Origin: Alkalicoccus luteus
Lineage (GTDB): Bacteria; Bacillota; Bacilli; Bacillales; Salisediminibacteriaceae
Reading direction: 5' to 3' (one strand)
DNA length: 64,000 nucleotides
NCBI GenBank assembly: GCA_052061695.1
Contig: JBPZEY010000005.1
Shown: piece by piece, positions 41,341-49,504 of the stretch
Layout of the letters: each line of letters begins with the position of its first letter
Position numbering within the stretch: the stretch's first letter is position 1
Notes under the pieces: model-generated
What the model saw: the letters and a program-made list of their open reading frames with translations, nothing else
Database searches by the model: none
Told to the model about the DNA's origin: nothing
Translations under genes and position numbers: made by a program

Positions 41341-43725
41341 CTAGTTGCGCAAAGGCTTCCCTTTTGTAAGCATATGCTGCATACGCTGCTGTGTCTTCGC
41401 TTCGCCGACGAGGCTCAGGAATGCTTCCCTCTCCAGATCAAGCAGGTACTGTTCATCTACTTCTGAACCGTAAGGAACTCGTCCTCCTGCGAGTACAAAC
41501 GCCAGCTTTTGTGCTATTTTCACGTCATGATCGGATACATGTCCGCCGTACTGCAGCGTTTTTGCACCGAGCAGCATCGTCGCATATCCTCGCTCGCCGA
41601 CAACAGGAATCTTCTCCCGTTTCGGTGCGCGGTAGCCCTGTTCATACAGGTAGAGCGCCTTCTGCTTCGCGTCATGCAGCAGGTGGTCGTCGTTGATGCT
41701 GATGTCATCCTGCGGACGCAGAAAACCGTATTTCTGTGCTTCATGAGCACTCGTGCTGACCTTCGCCATCGCGATCAGTTCAAACACATTGTTGCTGACA
41801 GCCTGTAAATCGACTTTCGTACCTTCTGGAATCGCCTTCAGGTGGCGCAGGTACAGCTCTTTGTTTCCGCCTCCGCCTGGAATAAGTCCGACGCCCGTTT
41901 CTACAAGTCCCATGTACGTCTCCATTGACGCCTGCAGTCCTGCTGAAGGCAGTGCAATCTCCGTTCCGCCGCCGAGCGTCATTTGGAACGGTGCCGTTAC
42001 GACCGGCTTTTCCGAGTAGCGGATGTTGGCCATCGACTGCTGGAACTGGCGGACAACGAGATCAATTTCCGGGTAGTTCATGTCCTGTGCTTCCATCAAA
42101 ATCATCATCAGGTTCGCGCCGACACAGAAATTTTTACCCTGGTTGTTAATGACAAGCCCTTTGTAGTTTTTCTCTACTTCTTCAATCGACTTGTTGATCA
42201 TCTGCATGACGTCAAGTCCAATCGAGTTGTTCGGCGACGTAAATTCGAGTACTGCTATGTCATCTCCAATATCAATCAGAGAAGCACCGGTATTTTTCAT
42301 GATCACCGTGTTGTCATTTTTCCACGACTTCAGATGAATCACTTTCTCATTAATCGCAGCTTTTTGATAGCTGCCGTTCTCGTAGTAAGTCGCATGCCCG
42401 TCGTAGAAGCTCGTTTTCCCGGAAGAAAGCATCTCTTCTACCCATTCCGGCAGTGTTTCACCTTCCTCTTTCATACGCGCTGCGGATTTTTCAAGCCCGA
42501 TGGCATCCCAAGTTTCGAAAGGACCAAGCTCCCAGCCGAAGCCCCACTTCATTGCCTGATCAACATCATAAATTGAGTCAGCCACTTCATAGGCTTTCTC
42601 AGCAGCGTATAAAAGCGTTGGTTTCAGGATATTCCAGACGAGCTTTCCTGCCTGATCGTCAGCATAAACGAGCGCCTGCATTTTGGCTGCTTTGCCTTTT
42701 GCCTGCTTGCTCTGCTGAACGGAAGGCGCTTTCATTTTCCGGCGGGACTCATACTCCATCGTTTCATAATTGAGCTCCTGAATGTCACTTCTGGAATCGG
42801 TCTTTACTTTCTGATAAAAACCTTTTCCGCTTTTGCTGCCGAGCATGTTTTCTTCAATCATTTTTTTCATAAAGGCCGGCGGGTCAAAGACGTCTTTTTC
42901 ATCTCCTTCAACCTGATCGTACACGTTTTTCGCTACGTGCATGAATGTATCAAGTCCGACTACATCCAGCGTACGGAACGTCGCACTTTTCGGTCGCCCG
43001 AGAGCAGGACCTGTAACGGAGTCTACTTCACCAACGCTCACGCCCTGTTTCATCATTTCCCGTACGGTTACGAGCAGTCCGTACGTGCCGATGCGATTCG
43101 CAATGAAGTTAGGCGTGTCCTTTGCTTCCACAACGCCTTTACCGAGCACGTCTTCCCCAAACTGTTTCATGAACGATGTCACTTGTTCATCCGTCTGCTG
43201 TGTCGGAATCACTTCCAGCAGCTTCAAGTAGCGCGGCGGGTTAAAGAAATGGGTGCCCAGAAAGTGGCGCTTGAAATCTTCGGAGCGTCCTTCTGCCATT
43301 GCTTCAATCGAAATACCGGATGTGTTCGAGCTGACGATCGTGCCTGGACGACGGTGCTCTTCCACCTGGCTGAACACTTTTTGTTTGATATCGAGGTTCT
43401 CAACGACTACTTCAATAATCCAGTCCACTTCAGACAGCCGGTGCATGTCATCCTCAAAGTTGCCTGCTTCAATAAGATCAGCATTCTCATGACGAGCAAG
43501 TGGTGCCGGTTTTTGCTTTTTAAGCTTTTTGATCGCCTCAAGCGACAGCTGATTGCGCACTTTCTTTCTCTCTAATGTGGCTACCTGGCTTCCTGACGTC
43601 TCCGCATCTTTCGGTACAATGTCCATCAGCAGCACAGGAATGCCGATATTGGCGAGATGAGCAGCGATCCCGGAACCCATTACGCCGGATCCGAGTACTG
43701 CTGCCTTTTTAATATGACGGGTCAT
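41341..43725 (-). CDS. fadN: 3-hydroxyacyl-CoA dehydrogenase / enoyl-CoA hydratase FadN
   Basis: Bifunctional beta-oxidation enzyme of 794 residues. The N-terminal NAD-dependent dehydrogenase has GSGVMGSGIAAHLAN at residues 12-26, GTHFFNPPRY near 180 and NFIANRIG near 210. A C-terminal crotonase domain (about 490-680) carries QGKNFCVGANL and PSAGLQASMETYMGLVETGVGLIPGGGG. This domain order matches B. subtilis FadN. First gene of the operon, downstream of FadR and cre sites. Confidence 0.95.
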   Translation of the reverse strand: MTRHIKKAAVLGSGVMGSGIAAHLANIGIPVLLMDIVPKDAETSGSQVATLERKKVRNQLSLEAIKKLKKQKPAPLARHENADLIEAGNFEDDMHRLSEVDWIIEVVVENLDIKQKVFSQVEEHRRPGTIVSSNTSGISIEAMAEGRSEDFKRHFLGTHFFNPPRYLKLLEVIPTQQTDEQVTSFMKQFGEDVLGKGVVEAKDTPNFIANRIGTYGLLVTVREMMKQGVSVGEVDSVTGPALGRPKSATFRTLDVVGLDTFMHVAKNVYDQVEGDEKDVFDPPAFMKKMIEENMLGSKSGKGFYQKVKTDSRSDIQELNYETMEYESRRKMKAPSVQQSKQAKGKAAKMQALVYADDQAGKLVWNILKPTLLYAAEKAYEVADSIYDVDQAMKWGFGWELGPFETWDAIGLEKSAARMKEEGETLPEWVEEMLSSGKTSFYDGHATYYENGSYQKAAINEKVIHLKSWKNDNTVIMKNTGASLIDIGDDIAVLEFTSPNNSIGLDVMQMINKSIEEVEKNYKGLVINNQGKNFCVGANLMMILMEAQDMNYPEIDLVVRQFQQSMANIRYSEKPVVTAPFQMTLGGGTEIALPSAGLQASMETYMGLVETGVGLIPGGGGNKELYLRHLKAIPEGTKVDLQAVSNNVFELIAMAKVSTSAHEAQKYGFLRPQDDISINDDHLLHDAKQKALYLYEQGYRAPKREKIPVVGERGYATMLLGAKTLQYGGHVSDHDVKIAQKLAFVLAGGRVPYGSEVDEQYLLDLEREAFLSLVGEAKTQQRMQHMLTKGKPLRN

Positions 43726-43752
43726 AAGCTACCTCCCTGGATACTCTTTTTT

Positions 43753-43770
43753 TGAATGAATACTCATTCA
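43753..43770. promoter_or_regulatory. FadR operator
   Basis: TGAATGAATACTCATTCA, an 18-bp dyad identical to the B. subtilis FadR consensus TGAATGA-N-TA-N-TCATTCA. It lies about 40 bp downstream of the fadNAE start point. FadR (TetR family) releases it when long-chain acyl-CoA is present. Confidence 0.92.
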
Positions 43771-43785
43771 TTTTTACATGAAAAA

Positions 43786-43799
43786 AAGAAGCGCTTTCA
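43786..43799 (-). promoter_or_regulatory. Candidate CcpA cre site
   Basis: Minus strand TGAAAGCGCTTCTT, one mismatch to the cre consensus TGWAARCGYTWNCW. It falls just downstream of the predicted fadNAE transcription start, a repressing position. This suggests catabolite repression of beta-oxidation on top of FadR. Confidence 0.65.
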
Positions 43800-43807
43800 C
43801 TACTTTT

Positions 43808-43836
43808 ACTATAGTAAATAATTGGCGTTTATGCAA
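43808..43836 (-). promoter_or_regulatory. fadNAE promoter
   Basis: TTGCAT (43831-43836), 17 bp, TATAGT (43808-43813) on the minus strand, immediately upstream of the cre and FadR sites. Confidence 0.75.
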
Positions 43837-43941
43837 CTAAAAATTGAAAAAAATCTGTTTTCTTTTTCAATCGCCAGCTCCTCCTGTTCCGCCAAGCTCT
43901 ATGATACAATAACAGCAGCCGTAAGTTGGAGCGTGATACGT

Positions 43942-45075
43942 TTGAAACATTCGTTACTTATCGTACTTGCTTTTTTAACAGCATTTGCCGTCTGGCCTGC
44001 TGAAACGAACGCACAGGAAGCGGAGACTGTCCGCGGGGAAATCATCGTGATGGAAGAAGAATCACCCGGGTTCCAGCGGATGGAAATCCTGATTGACCAA
44101 GGCGAGTTTTCAGGAGAAACAGTGACGGTAGAACAGACGTTATCTGGTAACCCTGCACAAGATTTTTATTACAGTACCGGCGACCGCGTGCTTGTCTACA
44201 TAGAAAGTGAAGATGGCACCATCACCCGCTCGCTTGTTCGAGAGCTCGCGCGGGATCATTACTTAATGTACCTCGGCATCTTTTTTGCTCTGTCGCTTGT
44301 TTTGATCGGTGGGCTGAAAGGCATTAAAACAGTGATTTCGCTTGCCTTTACCATTTTTCTCATCATGCAGCTGCTCATCCCGCTTATTTTAGGCGGCATG
44401 CCGCCAGTCTTTACGACGATCGTCATTGCCTCTATTATTACCGTTGCTTCCGTCCTGCTGATCAGCGGCTGGAACCGGAAATCGGCGGCAGCCGTCCTCG
44501 GTACCATCGGCGGGGTCATCCTTGCGGGCTTACTCGCTTCGGTGATGACGCGTGTGACGAGACTGACGGGCTTTGGTGCAGATGACGCCCAGATGCTCAT
44601 GTACGTGCCGAATACATCATTCGACTTTCAGGGGCTGCTCCTTGCAGGCATGATCATCGGAGCTGTCGGAGCGGTGCTCGATGTCGGCGTGTCGATTGCT
44701 TCAGCCGTAGATGAAGTGAAGCGGTCCAATCCGGCCGCAACGGCCAGACAGCTGATCAAATCCGGCATGAACCTCGGCCGCGATATCATGGGGACGATGG
44801 CGAACACGTTAATTCTCGCCTACACCGGGGCTTCCATGACGCTGCTGCTCGTGTTGAATGCACATAACGTTTCGTTTAACCGAGTTATCAACATGGAAGC
44901 GATGGCAACGGAAATCATCCGGATTCTGGCCGGAAGCATCGGACTTATCTATGCGATTCCATTAACCGCTGTGATTGCTGGTATTCTTTACAGCCGTGCT
45001 GACTCTGAAAAACTGGAGCAGCAGGCTGCAAAACCGCCGCTTTGGAAACGAGTTCTGCTTCGTAAAAAAGGATGA
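43942..45075 (+). CDS. YibE/F-like multispanning membrane protein
   Basis: 377 residues. A signal-peptide-like N-terminus (LLIVLAFLTAFAVWPAETNAQA-type) is followed by an extracytoplasmic beta-rich domain of about 85 residues (EAETVRGEIIVMEE to ITRSLVREL). About seven membrane helices of the YibE/F family follow, with GGLKGIKTVISLAFTIFL, DVGVSIASAVDEV and GRDIMGTMANTLILAYTGASM. Function is not established. The TTG at 43942 has GGAG 9 nt upstream; the longer frame upstream lacks a ribosome binding site. It is divergent from fadNAE. Confidence 0.82.
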   Translation: MKHSLLIVLAFLTAFAVWPAETNAQEAETVRGEIIVMEEESPGFQRMEILIDQGEFSGETVTVEQTLSGNPAQDFYYSTGDRVLVYIESEDGTITRSLVRELARDHYLMYLGIFFALSLVLIGGLKGIKTVISLAFTIFLIMQLLIPLILGGMPPVFTTIVIASIITVASVLLISGWNRKSAAAVLGTIGGVILAGLLASVMTRVTRLTGFGADDAQMLMYVPNTSFDFQGLLLAGMIIGAVGAVLDVGVSIASAVDEVKRSNPAATARQLIKSGMNLGRDIMGTMANTLILAYTGASMTLLLVLNAHNVSFNRVINMEAMATEIIRILAGSIGLIYAIPLTAVIAGILYSRADSEKLEQQAAKPPLWKRVLLRKKG

Positions 45076-45084
45076 CGATCCAAC

Positions 45085-45114
45085 ACCCGCCGGCAGCGTT
45101 CGGCGGGTTTTTGA
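45085..45114 (+). terminator. YibE/F-like gene terminator
   Basis: Stem ACCCGCCG / CGGCGGGT and TTTTTG, 10 bp behind the stop. Confidence 0.88.
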
Positions 45115-45189
45115 TTGCCATTGCAATAGCTGCGTCAGGTGACTTGGGGATGGAGCACGGGCACATAAACAGAAAGCTGAACTCGACTA

Positions 45190-45376
45190 AAGTTGAACGT
45201 TTTCCCTGAGAAGTTAATGATTTGGCGGAACAGGATGAACGTTTATTCGTTATATCAGCTCTAAGTTGAAGCTCGTAAACATATGACAGAGAGTCTTGAA
45301 CCTTTCAAGAAAAAAGTTGAATTTATTACAGATGGTGTTCATGCTTTTGCTTCAAAAGTTGAACACTTTCACGTAA
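45190..45376. repeat. Degenerate 21-bp tandem repeat array A
   Basis: Units begin with AAGTTGAA or a close variant at 45190, 45211 (AAGTTAATGATTT), 45232 (AGGATGAACGTTT), 45263, 45314, 45335 (weak) and 45356. Neighbouring units are 21 bp apart, and the two breaks in phase (45232 to 45263 = 31 bp, 45263 to 45314 = 51 bp) each add about 9-10 bp. Core consensus is TTGAACGTTT. No gene is seen in the region. It resembles array B at 61353-61539. Confidence 0.7.
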
Positions 45377-45455
45377 AAACATCATTTCTTTTAAAGGCAC
45401 TCTCCAGTTAACGAGAAGCAGGACCCTGCTAAGCCGTTTTTTTTCAGACAATATA

Positions 45456-45493
45456 TAAAACAGCCCTCCGGCATCACCGGAGGGCTCTCATGA
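45456..45493 (-). terminator. Surface nucleotidase gene terminator
   Basis: Stem AGCCCTCCGG / CCGGAGGGCT with a 5-nt loop. A T-rich stretch follows on the minus strand (TGTTTTATA). Confidence 0.85.
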
Positions 45494-45502
45494 TGTTCTC
45501 TA

Positions 45503-47539
45503 TTAAACGGTTGCGCGTCTGCGCACGGTCAGAAGCACAGCCCCTGCAGCAGCTGCTGTCAGACCAAGGATGATCAAGTACGGATAAGCGGTTGCCGTAG
45601 CCGGCATTTCATCGCCTTCCGTCTGTCCAGGATGATCTGCATAGATGTCCGATTCGGTGCCGTCTACGTCAAAATTGTAGGCAAAGTATGCGCCGTCTCC
45701 ATCATCTGTGTAGCTGCCTGTGAAGCTGACCTGATCAATACCGAGTCGTTCCAGGTGATCAACTCCGTCCGGAGAACTTGTAAAGAGCACATCTCCAGCC
45801 ATATCCTGTGGCAGCAGTGCCCAGTTAAAGGTTGCGTGCGGATGATATGTTCCGTGAGCCTGCAGATACTCTGCAATGACCTGACGGTTTTGTACGTTCG
45901 CATCTACAAGTTCTTCAACCAGCGCAACGTCTTCCAGGTGATCGCCACCGCCGCCTGCACGATAGTTATTTGTCACAACGAGGAATTCCATATCTTCTGT
46001 AACTGGCTCGCCTTCATACATCAGATCGGTAACGCGCTCGCCAACCGGCTGCGTCACGTCCAGATAATAGTCGACACCTTCAATGACGTCAAAGTTAAAT
46101 GCGGAGAAGCTCGCGTGCAAATCCTGATCCTCTGTTGCAGCAGGATCAATCTGTTCGAAGTTTTCGGCAGAACGCTCCAGCCACTGCTCAAGCTCTGCGC
46201 CATCAATGTCTACGACCTGCAGCGTGTTGGAATATACGTAAATATCCGCCAAGTCACCAATTGTTACTTCGCCGGCATCCACTTCCGTGAATCCGCCGCG
46301 GTATCCGGCCCGGAATGGCGCTGCTGCGGAGAGAAGCGGCTTCTCTTCATATTCTGTGCCTTCCAGGTAGTCCTCTGTGTACCACAGCTGGGCATCGTTT
46401 ACGAGCTGTGTCACTTCATTATCCATAACGAGAGAGAAAAAGCTGTTCATGCCTTCCGAGAACGAGCCGACAACTTCATTGATGTAGTCGACTGTTTTCT
46501 CATGAACGTCGATAATCAAATCAACGATACGGTCATTTGATTCAACGCCCTCAACCCCGATGACTTCAGAAGCAGAGGATTGAATTGACCATTCCCCATC
46601 AGATTCGGTCAGGCTGAGGTCAATTGTTCCGAGGTGGCTCCCCCATGACCCTGCCATAACAGCCGGAATGCCGTGGATCGTACCAGCCTCGTCATCAACG
46701 CCCTCTACTTCATCATAACCGGAGTTTCCAGGGAACGTCTGGTGTGCGTGTCCCATGACAAGGGCATCGATACCGTCTACAGACTCAGCGAGTGATACGG
46801 CTGCATGCTCTGTTTCACGGTCGCTCGTATTAACCCCCGTGTGAGCGAGAGCAACGACTACGTCTGACTGCTCCGCGAGATCCGGAACGTAGCGCTGAGC
46901 AGATTCTACAATATCACGCACTTCAATATTGCCTTCCAGGTGGAGGTTGTCCCACTGCATGATCTGCGGCGGCACAAAACCGATGACGCCGATATCAATC
47001 GGCTTTCCGTCTACTTCGTGCTCAATGATCGTATACGGCTCGTGATAGTGCTCTTCCCGGTCCGTACCAGCTTTATAGACGTTTGCACTTAAAATCGGGA
47101 AGTCTGCTGATTCGATCACGTTATCCAGGTAATCGAGACCGAAATTGTACTCATGGTTTCCGATTGCAGCAGCTGAGTAGTCGAGATCGTTCATCGCTTT
47201 GATGACAGACATCGTGTCGCCTTCCTCAACCGGCTCGATCAAAATTTCCATTTCCCCGAGCATGCTTCCTTCAAAAATATCCCCGTTGTCGAACAGAATC
47301 GTGTTTTCTTTCTCAGCCCGAACCTGTTCAATCAGCGACGCTGTTTTCACAAAACCGTAGTCGTCTACCGCCTCGTCATTCATGTAGTCGTACGGCATCA
47401 GATACGAGTGAATGTCGGTCGTCGTCATGATCGTCAGATCGTGCTGTTCCTCTGCTGATACAGCAGCCGGAAACATGATCATCCCCGCAGCACCGGCGAG
47501 CGCCGAACGCTTCATCCAAGTTGAGAACTGTTTTGCCAT
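45503..47539 (-). CDS. Cell-wall-anchored 5'-nucleotidase / 2',3'-cyclic phosphodiesterase family protein
   Basis: A secreted 678-residue phosphoesterase. The N-terminal signal peptide ends near AVSA-EEQ (residue 29). The metallophosphoesterase domain has MTTTDIHSYLMPYDY, ILFDNGDIFEGS, AIGNHEYNFG and VALAHTGVN, and MGHAHQTFPG near 265. A 5'-nucleotidase C-terminal domain (about 365-565) follows. The C-terminus reads EMPATATAYP, a hydrophobic helix, then RRRATV. This is the layout of a sortase sorting signal, with MPATA in place of the LPDTA/LPDTS motif of B. subtilis YfkN and YhcR. It probably scavenges phosphate and nucleosides from nucleotides outside the cell. ATG with GGAGG 9 nt upstream. 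Confidence 0.88.
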   Translation of the reverse strand: MAKQFSTWMKRSALAGAAGMIMFPAAVSAEEQHDLTIMTTTDIHSYLMPYDYMNDEAVDDYGFVKTASLIEQVRAEKENTILFDNGDIFEGSMLGEMEILIEPVEEGDTMSVIKAMNDLDYSAAAIGNHEYNFGLDYLDNVIESADFPILSANVYKAGTDREEHYHEPYTIIEHEVDGKPIDIGVIGFVPPQIMQWDNLHLEGNIEVRDIVESAQRYVPDLAEQSDVVVALAHTGVNTSDRETEHAAVSLAESVDGIDALVMGHAHQTFPGNSGYDEVEGVDDEAGTIHGIPAVMAGSWGSHLGTIDLSLTESDGEWSIQSSASEVIGVEGVESNDRIVDLIIDVHEKTVDYINEVVGSFSEGMNSFFSLVMDNEVTQLVNDAQLWYTEDYLEGTEYEEKPLLSAAAPFRAGYRGGFTEVDAGEVTIGDLADIYVYSNTLQVVDIDGAELEQWLERSAENFEQIDPAATEDQDLHASFSAFNFDVIEGVDYYLDVTQPVGERVTDLMYEGEPVTEDMEFLVVTNNYRAGGGGDHLEDVALVEELVDANVQNRQVIAEYLQAHGTYHPHATFNWALLPQDMAGDVLFTSSPDGVDHLERLGIDQVSFTGSYTDDGDGAYFAYNFDVDGTESDIYADHPGQTEGDEMPATATAYPYLIILGLTAAAAGAVLLTVRRRATV

Positions 47540-47911
47540 TATGTATAACCTCCCCTGAAGTATGTGGCCCCTTTTACCAGCTTAGCGTACAGTCAGAAAA
47601 AGGGTTACGTTTGAGATTTTACCATAATCAGCTGGTGCTATACGTCTGTATGTGAAATCGCTTCAAAAACGATTGATAGTACCAGCAGGGAGTTGGTGCG
47701 ATTATGAGACTTTCTTCGGAACTCTAACTTTTTTTGTGCGACTTTTGAAACATCAGACGTCTGACAGATTTTTGAAATTGTGTTGACGTCGAAAAAACAC
47801 ACCTGTGAAAGTTTGCCGGAGACGAAGGTGGAAACAGGTTTGTTTATTGGAGAATGACATCACGACAGGCAGATGCAAAGTTATTCATCCGTAAAACGTT
47901 ATCGACAACCT
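47540..47911. other. Intergenic region between the nucleotidase gene and secY
   Basis: No gene is recognised. The stretch 47740-47905 has irregular recurring TTTTGAAA, GTGAAAG, GATGCAAAG and AAAACGTT motifs at about 20-27 bp intervals. It may be a very decayed relative of the 21-bp arrays. No definite promoter was identified. Confidence 0.35.
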
Positions 47912-47946
47912 GAAAAACGCACCGGCGCTCAGCCGATGCGTTCTTT
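47912..47946 (-). terminator. secY terminator
   Basis: Minus strand stem AACGCATCGGC / GCCGGTGCGTT with one internal mismatch and a T5 run, 10 bp behind secY. Confidence 0.87.
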
Positions 47947-47955
47947 GTAATGCTA

Positions 47956-49257
47956 TTAAGAGGAGCGGCGCATAAATCCTGTGTAGCGCCGGTCAATCAG
48001 CTGACTTTCAATTCGCTTCATCGTATCAAGTGCAACCCCGACGACGATGAGAAGACCTGTACCGCCGATCTGCACCGCTGGCGGAAGGCCGGCAAGTGTA
48101 CCGAAAATAAGCGGTAAAATCGCTACAGTTGCCAGGAAGAGCGAGCCGACGAATGTCAGTCTGTAAAGCAGGCGGACGATATAGTCCTGTGTTGCTTTAC
48201 CCGGACGAACGCCTGGAATAAATCCATTCTGTCGCTGCAGGTTCTGCGCCATCTGCTCCGGATTCATCTGCACAAACGTATAGAAATACGCAAAGGCGAT
48301 GATGAGCAGCGCATAAAAGACCATGCCGATCGGGTTCGTATAGTCAAATGTCTGCACGATCCACGTTGAGATCGGACTGCCTTCCCCGACGAAGTTCGCT
48401 ACTGTAGGCGGGAAGATAAACAGCGACATCGCGAAGATGACCGGGATAACCCCCGCTGCGTTTACCTTAATCGGCAGGTGAGATGACTGTCCGCCGGTTG
48501 CACGGCCGCCAGCTGCGATTTGCTTCGCGTACTGAACAGGTACTTTTCGTTCAGCCTGCTGGACAAAGATAACGAATACGACTACTGCCAGAATCGCCAG
48601 TACGATCAGGGCCACAATGACAATGTTTAAGAAGAGCTGGTCCCCTGCATCGGCAATATAGATCGTATACAGCTGCATCACGCCGTTCGGAATTCCTGCT
48701 GCGATACCGGCAAAGATCAATATCGAAATACCGTTTCCGACACCTTTAGCCGTAATCTGCTCACCGAGCCACAGCAGGAAGGCCGTGCCCCCGGTAAGGG
48801 TGATCGCAATGATCAGGTACGTTGAAACGGACGGATTCGGTACGAGACCCGGCATCAGGTTATTGAACCCGATGGACATCCCGAGTGCCTGTACAAACGC
48901 GATAGCGATCGTTCCGTACCGCGTCACGTTGGCCAGTTTTTTTCGGCCTGCGTCTCCTTCACGCGCCCACTCTGCAAACTTCGGTACAACGTCCATGCGA
49001 AGGAGCTGGACGATAATGGAAGCCGTAATGTACGGCATGATTCCGGTTGCGAAGATCGAAAAGTTTTCGAGCGCCCCGCCGCCAAACGTATTCAGAAAGC
49101 CTAGTGCGGCAAGTCCGTCGAAGCTGAGCGCATCCGCGTTCACTCCCGGAGCGGGAAGATGAGCGCCAATACGGAAAACGACAAGGATCGAAAGCGTGAA
49201 CAAAATTTTATTCCGCAGATCGCCTGCCTTAAACATCCCTCTTAAAGTACTAAACAT
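47956..49257 (-). CDS. secY: Preprotein translocase subunit SecY (stand-alone copy)
   Basis: Channel-forming subunit of the SecYEG translocon. About 433 residues and ten helices with canonical motifs: DLRNKILFTL at the start, NTFGGGALENFSIFATGIMPYITASI (plug and TM2), QQAERKVPVQYAK in the C4 loop, and PEQMAQNLQRQNGFIPGVRPGKAT in C5. The ATG at 49257 has AGAGGTG 9 nt upstream; a GTG four codons earlier sits on that site. SecY is normally within the spc ribosomal protein operon, but here it is monocistronic with its own promoter and terminator. It is therefore either a second SecY or a relocated sole copy. Confidence 0.9.
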   Translation of the reverse strand: MFSTLRGMFKAGDLRNKILFTLSILVVFRIGAHLPAPGVNADALSFDGLAALGFLNTFGGGALENFSIFATGIMPYITASIIVQLLRMDVVPKFAEWAREGDAGRKKLANVTRYGTIAIAFVQALGMSIGFNNLMPGLVPNPSVSTYLIIAITLTGGTAFLLWLGEQITAKGVGNGISILIFAGIAAGIPNGVMQLYTIYIADAGDQLFLNIVIVALIVLAILAVVVFVIFVQQAERKVPVQYAKQIAAGGRATGGQSSHLPIKVNAAGVIPVIFAMSLFIFPPTVANFVGEGSPISTWIVQTFDYTNPIGMVFYALLIIAFAYFYTFVQMNPEQMAQNLQRQNGFIPGVRPGKATQDYIVRLLYRLTFVGSLFLATVAILPLIFGTLAGLPPAVQIGGTGLLIVVGVALDTMKRIESQLIDRRYTGFMRRSS

Positions 49258-49392
49258 ACGCTTAAACACCTCTGTTCATCTCAAAAATCTCAGATGCCTG
49301 CGTAAACGCCTACGCATCCTGATGCTGTGCTGGTCGTGCATCCCCTATCAAAAAACAATCGTTCCACGTCAAAATTACTGCCTTATCAGTCT

Positions 49393-49422
49393 ATCATATT
49401 CATGCGGACCGCGCGCGGACAA
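49393..49422 (-). promoter_or_regulatory. secY promoter
   Basis: TTGTCC (49417-49422), 18 bp containing a GCGCGCGG run, TATGAT (49393-49398) on the minus strand. It gives a leader of about 130 nt. Confidence 0.65.
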
Positions 49423-49461
49423 TTTTACTTAGAACCGAAAAAAAATGCAGAAAACAGCAAA

Positions 49462-49489
49462 AAATCGTCCCGAAAACGGAACGATTTCC
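49462..49489 (-). terminator. DsbA-like gene terminator
   Basis: Minus strand stem AAATCGTTCCG / CGGGACGATTT with a T4 loop and then a T-run, just behind the gene. Confidence 0.88.
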
Positions 49490-49504
49490 TCCTTTTATGG
49501 AAAA

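Noticed and set aside
45190..45376. Repeats considered as a CRISPR array
   Set aside because: Units are 21 bp with no separate repeat and spacer, only the core is conserved, and no cas genes are present.
49270..49400. T-box or ribosomal-protein leader before secY
   Set aside because: No specifier/T-box motif (TGGNACCGCG-like) or known ribosomal protein binding structure was seen.
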